From Streptomyces sp. PTY087I2 (lineage in GTDB: Bacteria > Actinomycetota > Actinomycetes > Streptomycetales > Streptomycetaceae), in the NCBI RefSeq assembly GCF_001687325.1, contig NZ_LZRD01000008.1, forward strand, positions 62,001 to 126,000: a DNA stretch of 64,000 bases, read 5' to 3'. The notes beneath the pieces are model-generated. The model saw only the letters and a list, made by a program, of their open reading frames with translations, did not search any database and was not told the origin of the DNA. The stretch's first letter is position 1; the number at the start of each line of letters is the position of its first letter. Below, in pieces: positions 34,890 to 42,983 of this stretch. The position numbers and the translations under genes were made by a program.

Positions 34890-36034
34890 CGCAGCACGAA
34901 CCCGGGTACGAGGGTGTCGTCCGGATCGACGGTGAAGCGCCCGGTTCCGGTGGCGTACGCGGTGCCCGTCACGGCCGGAACGACGGCGGGGCGGCCGTGG
35001 ACCGTGGCCGGCCGCTCGATCCGGGCGTGGAACACGGAGCCCACCACCGACTCGTGCCGCAGTTCGTCGCCGGGGCGCAGCTCCCCCATGTCGGCCAGCA
35101 GCGCCATCCGGGCCGCGGTGCCCGAGCCGCACGGGGAGCGGTCGACCTGGCCGTCCGCGAACACCGTGACGTTGCGGTGGTACAGCCGCCACGTGCCGTC
35201 GGGCCGTTCGATGCGGGGGCCGGCCTCCTCGGTGAACACGGTCCCGTAGACGCCGGACAGCCGGGGGTCGTCGGGGTGTTGGGCGGCGCCGGCGGCGTTC
35301 AGCGCGTCGCGGATCTCGCGGCCGGCCGCGATGAGCGCGGTGACGTCCTCCGGCCGGACCCGCAGACCGGCACCGAGAGCGGCCACGGGGAGGACTGCGT
35401 ACATGGCGCCGCCGAAGGCGATGTCGACGGTGAGGGTCCCGTACGAGGTCGGCACCTCGACGCCGCGCGCGTGGACGTGGCCGGGGACGTTGACGAACGT
35501 GACGTCCGCGACCCGGCCGCCCGCCGTGCGCACGCTCGCCGTCACGCGGCCGGACGGGACGTCGATGATGACGTCCGTCGTACCGTCGGCGGGCGCCGGG
35601 ACGAGGCCGGTGGCGACCGCCCAGGCGCCCAGGGCGATCGTGCCGTGGCCGCAGGCGGTGGAGAAGCCGTCCTTGTGCCAGAAGAGGGCGCCGAGGTGGG
35701 CCCCGGCGTCGTCCGGCGGGACCAGGAAGGCCCCGTACATGTCGGCGTGGCCGCGCGGTTCGCCGCACAGCAGGGCCCGGGTCCACTGCGCCCCGGCGTC
35801 GGCGATGGCAACCGTGCGCCGCTCGGCGACGGTGAGCCCGGGCCCGGTCACGGCCGGCGGGGCCTCGGGCACGATACGAAAGGGCTCGCCGCCGGTGTGC
35901 CAGTCGGCCGTGTCGATCGGCCCGGTGTACGGGGAGTCCGTCCCCGTCGGCGCGGTGTACGGGGAGGCCGTTCCGGTCGGTCCGGTGTACGGGTCGGCCG
36001 CCCCCGTCCGTGCGGTGCGCGGGTCGGCGGTCAT
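34886..36034 (-). CDS. Proline racemase-family enzyme with repeat-bearing N-terminus
   Basis: This 382-residue paralogue of the hydroxyproline epimerase has both catalytic Cys residues: Cys128 in STACGHGTIALG and Cys302 in DRSPCGSG. Trans-3-hydroxyproline dehydratases of this superfamily normally have Thr at the second site, so a racemase/epimerase is the safer reading, although the reductase gene next door hints at 3-hydroxyproline. The family core begins near residue 44 (DWHTGGEPFRI); the first 43 residues are an extra segment of 10-residue repeats (PYTGPTGTAS type). The ATG overlaps the epimerase stop by 4 bases, supporting the long form. Confidence 0.75.
   Translation of the reverse strand: MTADPRTARTGAADPYTGPTGTASPYTAPTGTDSPYTGPIDTADWHTGGEPFRIVPEAPPAVTGPGLTVAERRTVAIADAGAQWTRALLCGEPRGHADMYGAFLVPPDDAGAHLGALFWHKDGFSTACGHGTIALGAWAVATGLVPAPADGTTDVIIDVPSGRVTASVRTAGGRVADVTFVNVPGHVHARGVEVPTSYGTLTVDIAFGGAMYAVLPVAALGAGLRVRPEDVTALIAAGREIRDALNAAGAAQHPDDPRLSGVYGTVFTEEAGPRIERPDGTWRLYHRNVTVFADGQVDRSPCGSGTAARMALLADMGELRPGDELRHESVVGSVFHARIERPATVHGRPAVVPAVTGTAYATGTGRFTVDPDDTLVPGFVLR
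35923..36033. repeat. 30-base tandem repeat at the start of the racemase-family gene
   Basis: GGTGTACGGG recurs at 35923, 35953 and 35983, with a variant at 36013, an exact 30-base period. On the minus strand it encodes 10-residue units with the core PYT(G/A)PTGT. About 3.7 units are present. Confidence 0.8.
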
Positions 36035-37032
36035 ACGGTGAATCCCTGCGGGTAGGGGTCGGTCGGGTCGAGCAGATACTGCGCGGTCCCGGTGATCCAG
36101 GCGCGGCCGGTGACGGAGGGCAGGACGGCGGGCCGGCCGCCGACCGTGGTCTCCGACAGGATCCGGCCGGTGAAGCGGGAGCCGATGAAGGACTCGTTGA
36201 CGAAGTCCTGCCCGGCCTTCAGCAGTCCCCGCGCGTGCAGTTGGGCCATCCGGGCGCTGGTTCCCGTACCGCAGGGCGAGCGGTCGAACCAGCCGGGGTG
36301 GATCGCCATGGCGTGCCGCGAGTGCTCGGCGGTGGAGCCGGGCGCCTCCAGATAGACGTGGTGGCAGACGTCGATCGCCGGGTTCTCCGGATGGACCACC
36401 GGGTTCTGCTCGTTGACCGCCCGCATGACGGCGAGGCCCGCGTCGAGCAGCCGGCCCTTCTCCGCCCGGTCGAAGGGGATGCCGAGATCCTCGGTGCGTA
36501 CGACGGCGTAGAAGTTTCCGCCGTACGCCATGTCGTAACGGACCGGTCCGAACCCCGCCACCTCGACGACCTGGTCCAGCGCGTGGCTGTAGGAGGCGAC
36601 GTTCTCCAGGGTGACGGACTCCGCGCGGCCTTCGCGCACGGCGACCCGTGCCGTGACGAGACCGGCGGGGGTGTCGAGGCGGATGAGGGTCTCCGGCTCG
36701 ACCGCCTCGACCATGCCCGTCTCCACCAGGACTGTCGCCACGCCGATGGTGCCGTGGCCGCACATGGGCAGGCAGCCGGAGACCTCGATGAACAGCACGC
36801 CGAAGTCGGCGTCCGGCCGGGTCGGCGGCTGAAGGATCGCGCCGGACATGGCCCCGTGCCCGCGCGGCTCGCACATCAACAGGGTGCGCAGCCCGTCCCG
36901 TTCGGCCAGGAACCGCTGCCGTCGCTCCGCCATGGTCGCGCCCGGCAGAACGCCCACCCCGCCGGTGATCACCCGGGTCGGCATGCCCTCGGTGTGCGAG
37001 TCGACCGCGTGGTAACACACCTTGGAACGCAC
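36031..37032 (-). CDS. 4-hydroxyproline epimerase
   Basis: This 333-residue cofactor-free epimerase converts trans-4-hydroxy-L-proline to cis-4-hydroxy-D-proline, the first step of the pathway. It has the thiol pair Cys91 (PMCGHGTIG) and Cys254 (DRSPCGTGTSAR) and the usual start VDSHTEGMPTRV. A proline racemase is the alternative, but the neighbouring dehydrogenase and deaminase genes make hydroxyproline the clear choice. The start is a GTG one base after the deaminase gene. Confidence 0.85.
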   Translation of the reverse strand: MRSKVCYHAVDSHTEGMPTRVITGGVGVLPGATMAERRQRFLAERDGLRTLLMCEPRGHGAMSGAILQPPTRPDADFGVLFIEVSGCLPMCGHGTIGVATVLVETGMVEAVEPETLIRLDTPAGLVTARVAVREGRAESVTLENVASYSHALDQVVEVAGFGPVRYDMAYGGNFYAVVRTEDLGIPFDRAEKGRLLDAGLAVMRAVNEQNPVVHPENPAIDVCHHVYLEAPGSTAEHSRHAMAIHPGWFDRSPCGTGTSARMAQLHARGLLKAGQDFVNESFIGSRFTGRILSETTVGGRPAVLPSVTGRAWITGTAQYLLDPTDPYPQGFTV

Positions 37033-37033
37033 G

Positions 37034-37957
37034 TCAGTTCACCCCCGCGTCGATGAGCGCCTGGGTCGCGGACCGTACGACGGCCTCGGTCTCCGGGTCC
37101 AGGGGCTGCCGGGGCGGCCGGCAGATGCCGCCGGTCCGGCCGATCATGTCCTGGCCGAGCTTGATCGCCTGGACGAACTCGGTCCTGCTGTCCCAGCGCA
37201 GGACGGAATGGAGCCGCCGGTAGAGCGGGAGCGCGGTGGCGAGATCGCCGGCCAGCGCGGCGTCGTAGAGGTCGAGGCAGGCACGCGGGAAGACCTGGGG
37301 GTATCCGGCGACCCAGCCCTTGGCCCCGGCGACGCCGACTTCGAGGAGGGTGTCGTCGGTGCCGATGATCAGGTCGAGCCCGGGGGCGAGTTCATTGATG
37401 GCGTAGCACCGCCGTACGTCCCCGGAGAACTCCTTCACGCCCACGATGAACCCCTCGGCGTACAGCTTGGCCAGCAGTTCGGGGCGCAGGTCGACCTTGG
37501 TGTCGATGGGGTTGTTGTAGGCGGTGACGGGGAGCCCGGCGGACGCCACCATGGCGTAGTGCTCCAGGACGGCGCGGTCGTCGGCGCGGTAGGCGTTGGG
37601 CGGCAGGCACATGACGGCCTGGCAGCCGGCGTCCTTGGCGAAGAGCGCGTGCCGCCTGGCCTCGATCGCGCCGTACGCCCCGACGCCCGGCATCACGGTA
37701 AAGCCCTCGGGGGCGTGGGCGACGGCGGTCTCGACGACGCGGTCGCGTTCCTCGTACGTCAGGGTCTGGTACTCGCCCAGCGATCCGTTCGGGGCGACAC
37801 CGTGCAGGCCCTGTTCGGCGAGCCAGGCAACGTTGTCCCCGTACGCGCCGTGGTCGACGGCGAGGTCCCGGCCGAACGGGAGGCTCGTCGCGACGATGAC
37901 ACCGTGCCAGGGCATACGGGTGGGGGCCGTGCGAGCCGTGTGGTCCACGTGGTTCAT
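37034..37957 (-). CDS. Dihydrodipicolinate synthase-family 1-pyrroline-4-hydroxy-2-carboxylate deaminase
   Basis: This 307-residue TIM-barrel lyase of the DapA family has the Schiff-base Lys175 (VGVKEFSGD) and Tyr147 (TAYNNP). In hydroxyproline clusters this family turns 1-pyrroline-4-hydroxy-2-carboxylate into 2-oxoglutarate semialdehyde and ammonia. The gene follows the dehydrogenase alpha gene by 9 bases with a GAGGAG site. Confidence 0.85.
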   Translation of the reverse strand: MNHVDHTARTAPTRMPWHGVIVATSLPFGRDLAVDHGAYGDNVAWLAEQGLHGVAPNGSLGEYQTLTYEERDRVVETAVAHAPEGFTVMPGVGAYGAIEARRHALFAKDAGCQAVMCLPPNAYRADDRAVLEHYAMVASAGLPVTAYNNPIDTKVDLRPELLAKLYAEGFIVGVKEFSGDVRRCYAINELAPGLDLIIGTDDTLLEVGVAGAKGWVAGYPQVFPRACLDLYDAALAGDLATALPLYRRLHSVLRWDSRTEFVQAIKLGQDMIGRTGGICRPPRQPLDPETEAVVRSATQALIDAGVN

Positions 37958-37966
37958 GGGAGCTCC

Positions 37967-39457
37967 TCAGGTGGGTTCGGTAGGGGTGTCGCCGGCGGGG
38001 GTGTCGCCGGAGTCGGCGAGCGCGCCGAGGGTGACGGGGGTCGCGATCAGCCGCTCGGCGGGGGTGTAGGGCTCGGTGCGGGCGGCGACGAGGCAGTGCA
38101 CAGCGGGCCCGCACATCCGGCCCTGACACCAGCCCATTCCTGCCCTGGTCAGCTGTTTGACCTGCCGGTGGTCGGTTGCCGGGCCGTCGGCGCGGGCGGC
38201 GCGGACCGCCCCCGCGGTGACGTCCTCGCACCGGCAGACCGTGGTGTCGTCGGTCAGCCAGGCGGGCCAGGCCGCCGGCAGGGGGTGCGCCCGGGCCATG
38301 GCGCGGGCGAAGGCGCGGTGCCGGGCCACCGTTCGGCGCTCGGCCGCCAGGGGCCGGAGACCCGCCCGGCCCGGCGCGGAGAGATCGCTCAGCACCGAGA
38401 CGGCGGCCACCCGCCCCTCGCTCAGCGCGAGCGCGGCCCCGCCGACCCCGCAGGTCTCGCCCGCCGCGTAGAGGCCCGGCACGGTGGTGCGCTGCCCGGC
38501 GTCGACGGCGGCGGCCATGGTGCCGTCGCCCGCGTCGGCGAGATCGCAGCCGAGCGGGAGCAGCAGGTCGAGCTGCGGTACGAAGCCCCACCCGACGCCC
38601 ACGGTGTCGGCCTCGATCCGCCGCTCGGTACCCGGGAGCGGAGCCCCGTCGGCGTCCAGGGCCGCGGTACGCACGACGGCGACCCGCTCGTCCCCTTCGG
38701 CGCCGACGATGCCGGTGCGGGTGCGGACCGGGATCCGGTACCGGGCGAGCGTGCCCGCGTAAACAGCGGCTTCGGCCCACTTGGCGGGGTTACGCAGCAG
38801 GGGCGCGGGGTGCCGCAGCCAGGCCGAGGGGGCCGCCGCCTCGCACACGGCGACGACCTCGGCGCCGCGTGCGGCGAGGGCGGCGGCGACGGGCAGCAGG
38901 AAGGGGCCCGTGCCGCCAAGGACCACGCGCCGGCCGGCGACCACTCCCCCGCCCTTGAGCAGCGACTGGAGCCCGCCGGCGGTGAGCACGCCGGGCAGAT
39001 CCCAGCCGGGGAAGGGGAGTTGGCGGTCGTACGCGCCGGTCGCCACCAGCAGGGCCGGTGCGCGCAGCACGACGGCCCGCTCCTCGGGCGGCCTGCTGCG
39101 GTCCACGGCGTGGACGGTGAAGCCGTCCGCCGCGCGGGCCGTGGTCCACACGGGGTGGTCGAGGAGGAGGGTGAGCCGTCCGGTGCGCTCATGGGCGGCG
39201 AGGGCGGCGCGGAGGGTCCGGTAGGTGCGCAGGTCGTGGTGCAGGTCGTCGGTGGGAACGGCGTCGCGGGCGTGGTCCGGCGGGTGGCGCCAGAACTGGC
39301 CGCCCGGGGCGGAGCCCGAGTCGACGAGGACGACCCGCAGCCCGCCGTCCAGGGCGGTGACGGCGGCCGCCATCCCGGCCGGCCCGGCGCCCACCACCAC
39401 GAGGTCGTGTGGCTCCCGCATCACGGGGAGGCCGCCGAGGTCCTGAGGCTCAGCCAT
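37967..39457 (-). CDS. D-hydroxyproline dehydrogenase, FAD/NAD-binding alpha subunit
   Basis: This 496-residue pyridine-nucleotide-disulphide-type flavoprotein resembles HcnB/SoxA-like subunits. It has the FAD motif VVVGAGPAGMAAAV near residue 21, a second GGTGPFLLPVAAALAARG and a C-terminal Cys cluster (CRCEDV, then CQGRMCGP) that binds an Fe-S cluster. With the 99- and 386-residue proteins upstream it forms the heterotrimer that oxidises cis-4-hydroxy-D-proline. Its ATG lies inside the end of the ferredoxin-like gene (8-base overlap). Confidence 0.85.
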   Translation of the reverse strand: MAEPQDLGGLPVMREPHDLVVVGAGPAGMAAAVTALDGGLRVVLVDSGSAPGGQFWRHPPDHARDAVPTDDLHHDLRTYRTLRAALAAHERTGRLTLLLDHPVWTTARAADGFTVHAVDRSRPPEERAVVLRAPALLVATGAYDRQLPFPGWDLPGVLTAGGLQSLLKGGGVVAGRRVVLGGTGPFLLPVAAALAARGAEVVAVCEAAAPSAWLRHPAPLLRNPAKWAEAAVYAGTLARYRIPVRTRTGIVGAEGDERVAVVRTAALDADGAPLPGTERRIEADTVGVGWGFVPQLDLLLPLGCDLADAGDGTMAAAVDAGQRTTVPGLYAAGETCGVGGAALALSEGRVAAVSVLSDLSAPGRAGLRPLAAERRTVARHRAFARAMARAHPLPAAWPAWLTDDTTVCRCEDVTAGAVRAARADGPATDHRQVKQLTRAGMGWCQGRMCGPAVHCLVAARTEPYTPAERLIATPVTLGALADSGDTPAGDTPTEPT

Positions 39458-39749
39458 CGTCGCCCTCCCCTGTCGTGACGGCCATGCCCGCGCGGGCCTG
39501 CACCAGGCAGGCTCGCTGCCCGCGCCTGCCGTCGACCGTGACGAGGCAGTCGTAACAGACGCCGATCCCGCAGAAGACGCCCCGGGGCCGCCGCCCGCCC
39601 CGGGTGGTCCGCCAGGCGACCCGGCCCGAGGCGACGAGCGCGGCGGCCAGGGTCTGTCCGGGGGCGAACGCCAGCGGTTCGCCGTCCACGGTGACGGTGA
39701 GTCCCGCGGGTACGTCGGTCGCCGCGTTCTCCGCGGCCGCTCCGGTCAC
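39450..39749 (-). CDS. D-hydroxyproline dehydrogenase, 2Fe-2S gamma subunit
   Basis: This 99-residue ferredoxin-like protein of the HcnA type has Cys ligands in CGIGVCYDC with a fourth in QRACLVQ, so it should carry a 2Fe-2S centre that passes electrons from the flavin subunits. The start is a GTG with GGAGG upstream, overlapping the beta-subunit stop by 4 bases. Gene order beta-gamma-alpha is that of known D-hydroxyproline dehydrogenases. Confidence 0.85.
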   Translation of the reverse strand: MTGAAAENAATDVPAGLTVTVDGEPLAFAPGQTLAAALVASGRVAWRTTRGGRRPRGVFCGIGVCYDCLVTVDGRRGQRACLVQARAGMAVTTGEGDDG

Positions 39750-40906
39750 TTCGGCACACCTCCGGTCGTCAGGAATCGGTCGGGCAGAAGGCCGGTGTGG
39801 GCGGCCGGATCGGCGCCGCGCCACGGGCGGCCGAGCAACTGGGCGGTGATCAGGGCGCCGGTGCCGGGAGCGAGGCCGATGCCCGCGCCCTCGTGGCCGC
39901 ACGCGTGGAGGACGCCGGGGACCCGGGGGTCCGGGCCGACGACCGGCAGATGGTCGGGGCAGTACGGCCGGAACCCCCGGTAGGCGCGGATCAGATGGAC
40001 GTCGCGCAGGAACGGGAAGAGGCGGCACGCCTGCGCGGCGAGCAGGGCCACCACCGCCGGGTTCATCGCGGTGTCGAATCCGACGCGTTCGCGGCTGGCG
40101 CCGATCAGGACGGTGCCCGCGCGGGTTCCCTCGACGACGCACGAGGTCTCCAGGCCCTCGTCGCTGGAGGCCACGTTGGCGACGTAGTCGGCGGAGTACA
40201 CCTTGTGCCGGACCATCGGCGGCAGCGGTTCGGTGACCAGGACGAAGCCCCGGCGCGGCAGGATCTCGACGGGCGCGCCGAGGCGGCGGCCGACCTCGCC
40301 GCCCCACGTACCGGCCGCGTTGACCACGGCGTCGGCGGCCAGCACCGAGCCGTCGGCCGTGCGAACTCCCTTGATCCGTCCACTGGTTGTGGTGACCGCG
40401 GCGACGGCCTCGCCGGTACGCACGCGGGCGCCGCGCCGGACGGCGGCCCGCAGCAGTCCGGCCGCGGCGAGGACGGGCTGCACCTGGGCGTCCTGCGGGT
40501 AGTGGACGCCGCCGGGGAGGCCGGGCGCGATGTGCGGTTCGAACTCCTCGACACGGTCGACGAGTTCGGTACGGACATCGGCCGCCGCCTGGCGTGCGGC
40601 GAGCGCGTGCAGGGCGGCGAGGCCTTCGGGCGTGCTCGCGACGACCAGACCCCCCTTGTTCTCGAACTCGACTTCCTCTGGGCCGAGTTCCTTGCTCGCC
40701 TCGTCCCAGAGGTCACGGCTGAGCCGGGCCAACTCCAGCTCCGGGCCGGGCTCCTTGTCGGAGAGCAGGATGTTGCCCTCCCCCCGGCTGGTGGTACCCG
40801 CGCCGACGGGACCCCGGTCGAGCACCGTGACGCCGAGACCGGCGGAGGCGGCGTGAAACGCGCACGCGGCGCCCACGATGCCCGCGCCGACGATGACGAC
40901 TTCCAT
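39746..40906 (-). CDS. D-hydroxyproline dehydrogenase, FAD catalytic beta subunit (DAO family)
   Basis: This 386-residue glycine/D-amino-acid oxidase-type flavoprotein starts MEVVIVGAGIVGAACAF and has the C-terminal motif CGHEGAGIGLAPGTG. It oxidises cis-4-hydroxy-D-proline to 1-pyrroline-4-hydroxy-2-carboxylate. The ATG at 40906 has GAGGAG upstream. It is the first gene of the seven-gene catabolic operon and faces the dehydrogenase gene at 41110 across the operator at 40941. Confidence 0.87.
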   Translation of the reverse strand: MEVVIVGAGIVGAACAFHAASAGLGVTVLDRGPVGAGTTSRGEGNILLSDKEPGPELELARLSRDLWDEASKELGPEEVEFENKGGLVVASTPEGLAALHALAARQAAADVRTELVDRVEEFEPHIAPGLPGGVHYPQDAQVQPVLAAAGLLRAAVRRGARVRTGEAVAAVTTTSGRIKGVRTADGSVLAADAVVNAAGTWGGEVGRRLGAPVEILPRRGFVLVTEPLPPMVRHKVYSADYVANVASSDEGLETSCVVEGTRAGTVLIGASRERVGFDTAMNPAVVALLAAQACRLFPFLRDVHLIRAYRGFRPYCPDHLPVVGPDPRVPGVLHACGHEGAGIGLAPGTGALITAQLLGRPWRGADPAAHTGLLPDRFLTTGGVPK

Positions 40907-40940
40907 GACCACTCCTCGGCGCCTGCACGACCGCGCACTA

Positions 40941-40957
40941 GTGCAATGTCACATGCC
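40941..40957. promoter_or_regulatory. GntR-type operator between catabolic operon and aldehyde dehydrogenase
   Basis: On the minus strand the site reads GGCATGTGACATTGCAC, the best match to the shared core. It is 35 bases from the dehydrogenase beta-subunit start and could repress both divergent units. Confidence 0.65.
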
Positions 40958-41109
40958 ATTGCTTAGGCTATACATCCGGACGACCCGAGGACAACGCCAC
41001 CGCCGGGATGACTTTCACCGCGACACCCGCCCGCCCGGTGCACATCAACACCCCGGCACCCAACGACGACAGTGCGCCTCCACCGGCGCGCACAGGGAGA
41101 CGCCTCACC

Positions 41110-42693
41110 GTGAACCCGACCGAGACCCCGCATCCGGCCGCAGCCGAACACCCCCTCGCCGAAGCCGAACTCGCGCCCCTGACCGGGCACTCGCTCCTGG
41201 CCGGCCGCGAAGTCCCCGGCACCGGCGCCCCCTGGCAGGCCGTGGCCGCCGCGACCGGCGAACCGTTCGGCCCTCCGTACCGGGACGCCTCGCCGGAACA
41301 GGTCGCCGAGGCGGCCCGGCTCGCCGCCGCGGACGCCCGCGCCTTCCGCGCCCTGCCTCCCGAGCGGCGGGCGGCCTTCCTCGACGCCTGCGCGGAGGAG
41401 ATCGAGGGGCTCGGCGACGCCCTGCTGGCGCTCGCGGCCCGGGAGACCGGGCTCACGCGGACCCGGCTGGCCGGTGAACGGGGGCGCACCTGCGGTCAGT
41501 TGCGTCTCTTCGCCGATCTCGTCCGGAGCGGCACGGCGCTCGGCACCCGGATCGACTCCGGCCCCTCGGGCACGGACGTACGGCTCCGGCGCATCCCTCT
41601 CGGCCCGGTGGCCGTGTTCGGTGCGAGCAACTTTCCCCTGGCGTTCTCGGTCGCGGGCGGCGACACCGCCTCCGCGCTGGCCGCCGGGTGCCCCGTGGTG
41701 GTCAAGGCGCATCCGGCCCACCCGGGTACGGGCGAGGCGGTGGCCCGCGCCGTGACGGCCGCCGCCGCGCGCACCGGGGTACCGGCCGGGGTGTTCTCGC
41801 TGCTGGTGGGCCGGGGCCACGACGTGGGCCTCGCCCTGGTCGGGGATCCACGGATCGCCGCGGTGGGCTTCACGGGGTCCCGGACCGGCGGACTGGCCCT
41901 GGTCGCCGCCGGACAGGCTCGCGCCGTGCCCATCCCGGTCCACGCGGAGATGTCGGCGGTCAACCCCGTGATCATGCTCGACGGGGCGCTGGCCGAACCG
42001 GACCAGGCGGCCGAGGGCTATGTGGCGTCGCTGACCGACGGCGCGGGCCAGTTCTGCACGAACCCCGGCCTGCTCCTGCTGCCGGCCGGCCCGGCGGGCG
42101 ACGCCTTCCTCGCGGCCGTGGCCCGGACCTTGAAGACGGTGGAGGGCCAGGTCATGCTCACCCCGGACATCGCCCGCGCGTACACGGAGGGCGTACGGCG
42201 ATGGGAGGCGGTCCCCGGAGTGCGCGAGGCGGCCCGGGGCACGGCCGGGCCCGGCCCGTACGCACCGGCCCCCGTGGTCCTGGTGTGCGACGCGGCCGCG
42301 TACACCGCGCACAAGGACCTCACCGTCGAGGTCTTCGGGGCCGCGGGCCTCGTCGTACGCTGGTCGGGTACGGCAGAACTCCTCGCCCTGCTGGAGCAGT
42401 TGGAGGGCCAGCTCACCGCCACCCTGCACGGGACGGACGCCGACCGGACGACCGCTCCGAAGCTGCTCCCGGTGCTGGAGGAGCGGGCGGGCCGGGTCCT
42501 GTGGGGCGGCTGGCCCACCGGCGTAGAGGTCTGCCACGCGATGGTGCACGGGGGACCGTGGCCCGCGACGAGCTCCCCCGCCACGACGAGCATCGGCACG
42601 CTCGCCGTCGAGCGCTGGCTGCGCCCGGTCTGCTACCAGTCCTTCCCCGACGCCCTCCTGCCCGCCGAACTCCGCGACGACACAACCCCGTAG
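41110..42693 (+). CDS. 2-oxoglutarate semialdehyde dehydrogenase (aldehyde dehydrogenase family)
   Basis: This 527-residue aldehyde dehydrogenase has catalytic Cys316 in GQFCTNPG and the general-base Glu in HAEMSAVNP; it has FGASNFPLAFSVAGGD in the NAD(P) domain. These are typical of the type III 2-oxoglutarate semialdehyde dehydrogenases of hydroxyproline clusters. It would finish the pathway to 2-oxoglutarate. I chose a GTG with GGGAG upstream; an in-frame ATG 34 codons earlier gives a poorly conserved extension without a ribosome site. Confidence 0.85.
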   Translation: MNPTETPHPAAAEHPLAEAELAPLTGHSLLAGREVPGTGAPWQAVAAATGEPFGPPYRDASPEQVAEAARLAAADARAFRALPPERRAAFLDACAEEIEGLGDALLALAARETGLTRTRLAGERGRTCGQLRLFADLVRSGTALGTRIDSGPSGTDVRLRRIPLGPVAVFGASNFPLAFSVAGGDTASALAAGCPVVVKAHPAHPGTGEAVARAVTAAAARTGVPAGVFSLLVGRGHDVGLALVGDPRIAAVGFTGSRTGGLALVAAGQARAVPIPVHAEMSAVNPVIMLDGALAEPDQAAEGYVASLTDGAGQFCTNPGLLLLPAGPAGDAFLAAVARTLKTVEGQVMLTPDIARAYTEGVRRWEAVPGVREAARGTAGPGPYAPAPVVLVCDAAAYTAHKDLTVEVFGAAGLVVRWSGTAELLALLEQLEGQLTATLHGTDADRTTAPKLLPVLEERAGRVLWGGWPTGVEVCHAMVHGGPWPATSSPATTSIGTLAVERWLRPVCYQSFPDALLPAELRDDTTP

Positions 42694-42908
42694 CCCTGCC
42701 GGCGCATCGGTCCCGCCATCACGGCGCGAATGTGACCCACCGGCACCGAGCCGGCCGGGGCGTGAACGGCGCGGTCCGAAGCGGGCGTTCGAGAGGCGGG
42801 CGGGCCCGGTGCGCCCCGTACGCCTTCGCGCCCATGGCTCGCCCGTTACGGCGACAGCGGATCCTCCGTTACTCGATCACCTGTCCGTATCGCCGCGAGG
42901 AGCCCTTC

Positions 42909-42983
42909 ATGCATCCGTTACGCCACGCTGCGCTCGTTCGTACGGAGTTCGAGGACACCACCGCTACGGGAGGTGCCCGGTGA
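42909..42983 (+). CDS. 24-residue peptide coupled to an ABC exporter gene
   Basis: This short reading frame has a strong GAGGAG site 6 bases before its ATG. Its stop overlaps the GTG of the ABC exporter gene by 4 bases (GTGA), so it is very likely translated. The peptide begins MHPLRHAALVRTEF and ends TATGGAR; it is rich in Thr, Arg and small residues and has no Cys. Codon 4 is TTA, so it should depend on bldA. It could be a modified-peptide precursor or signal exported by the adjacent transporter, or merely a coupling leader. I do not recognise a family. Confidence 0.55.
   Translation: MHPLRHAALVRTEFEDTTATGGAR

Noticed and set aside
42740..42754. CCGGC-ACCGA-GCCGG as a terminator after the aldehyde dehydrogenase
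   Set aside because: The stem is only 5 bases, too short to call in such GC-rich DNA.
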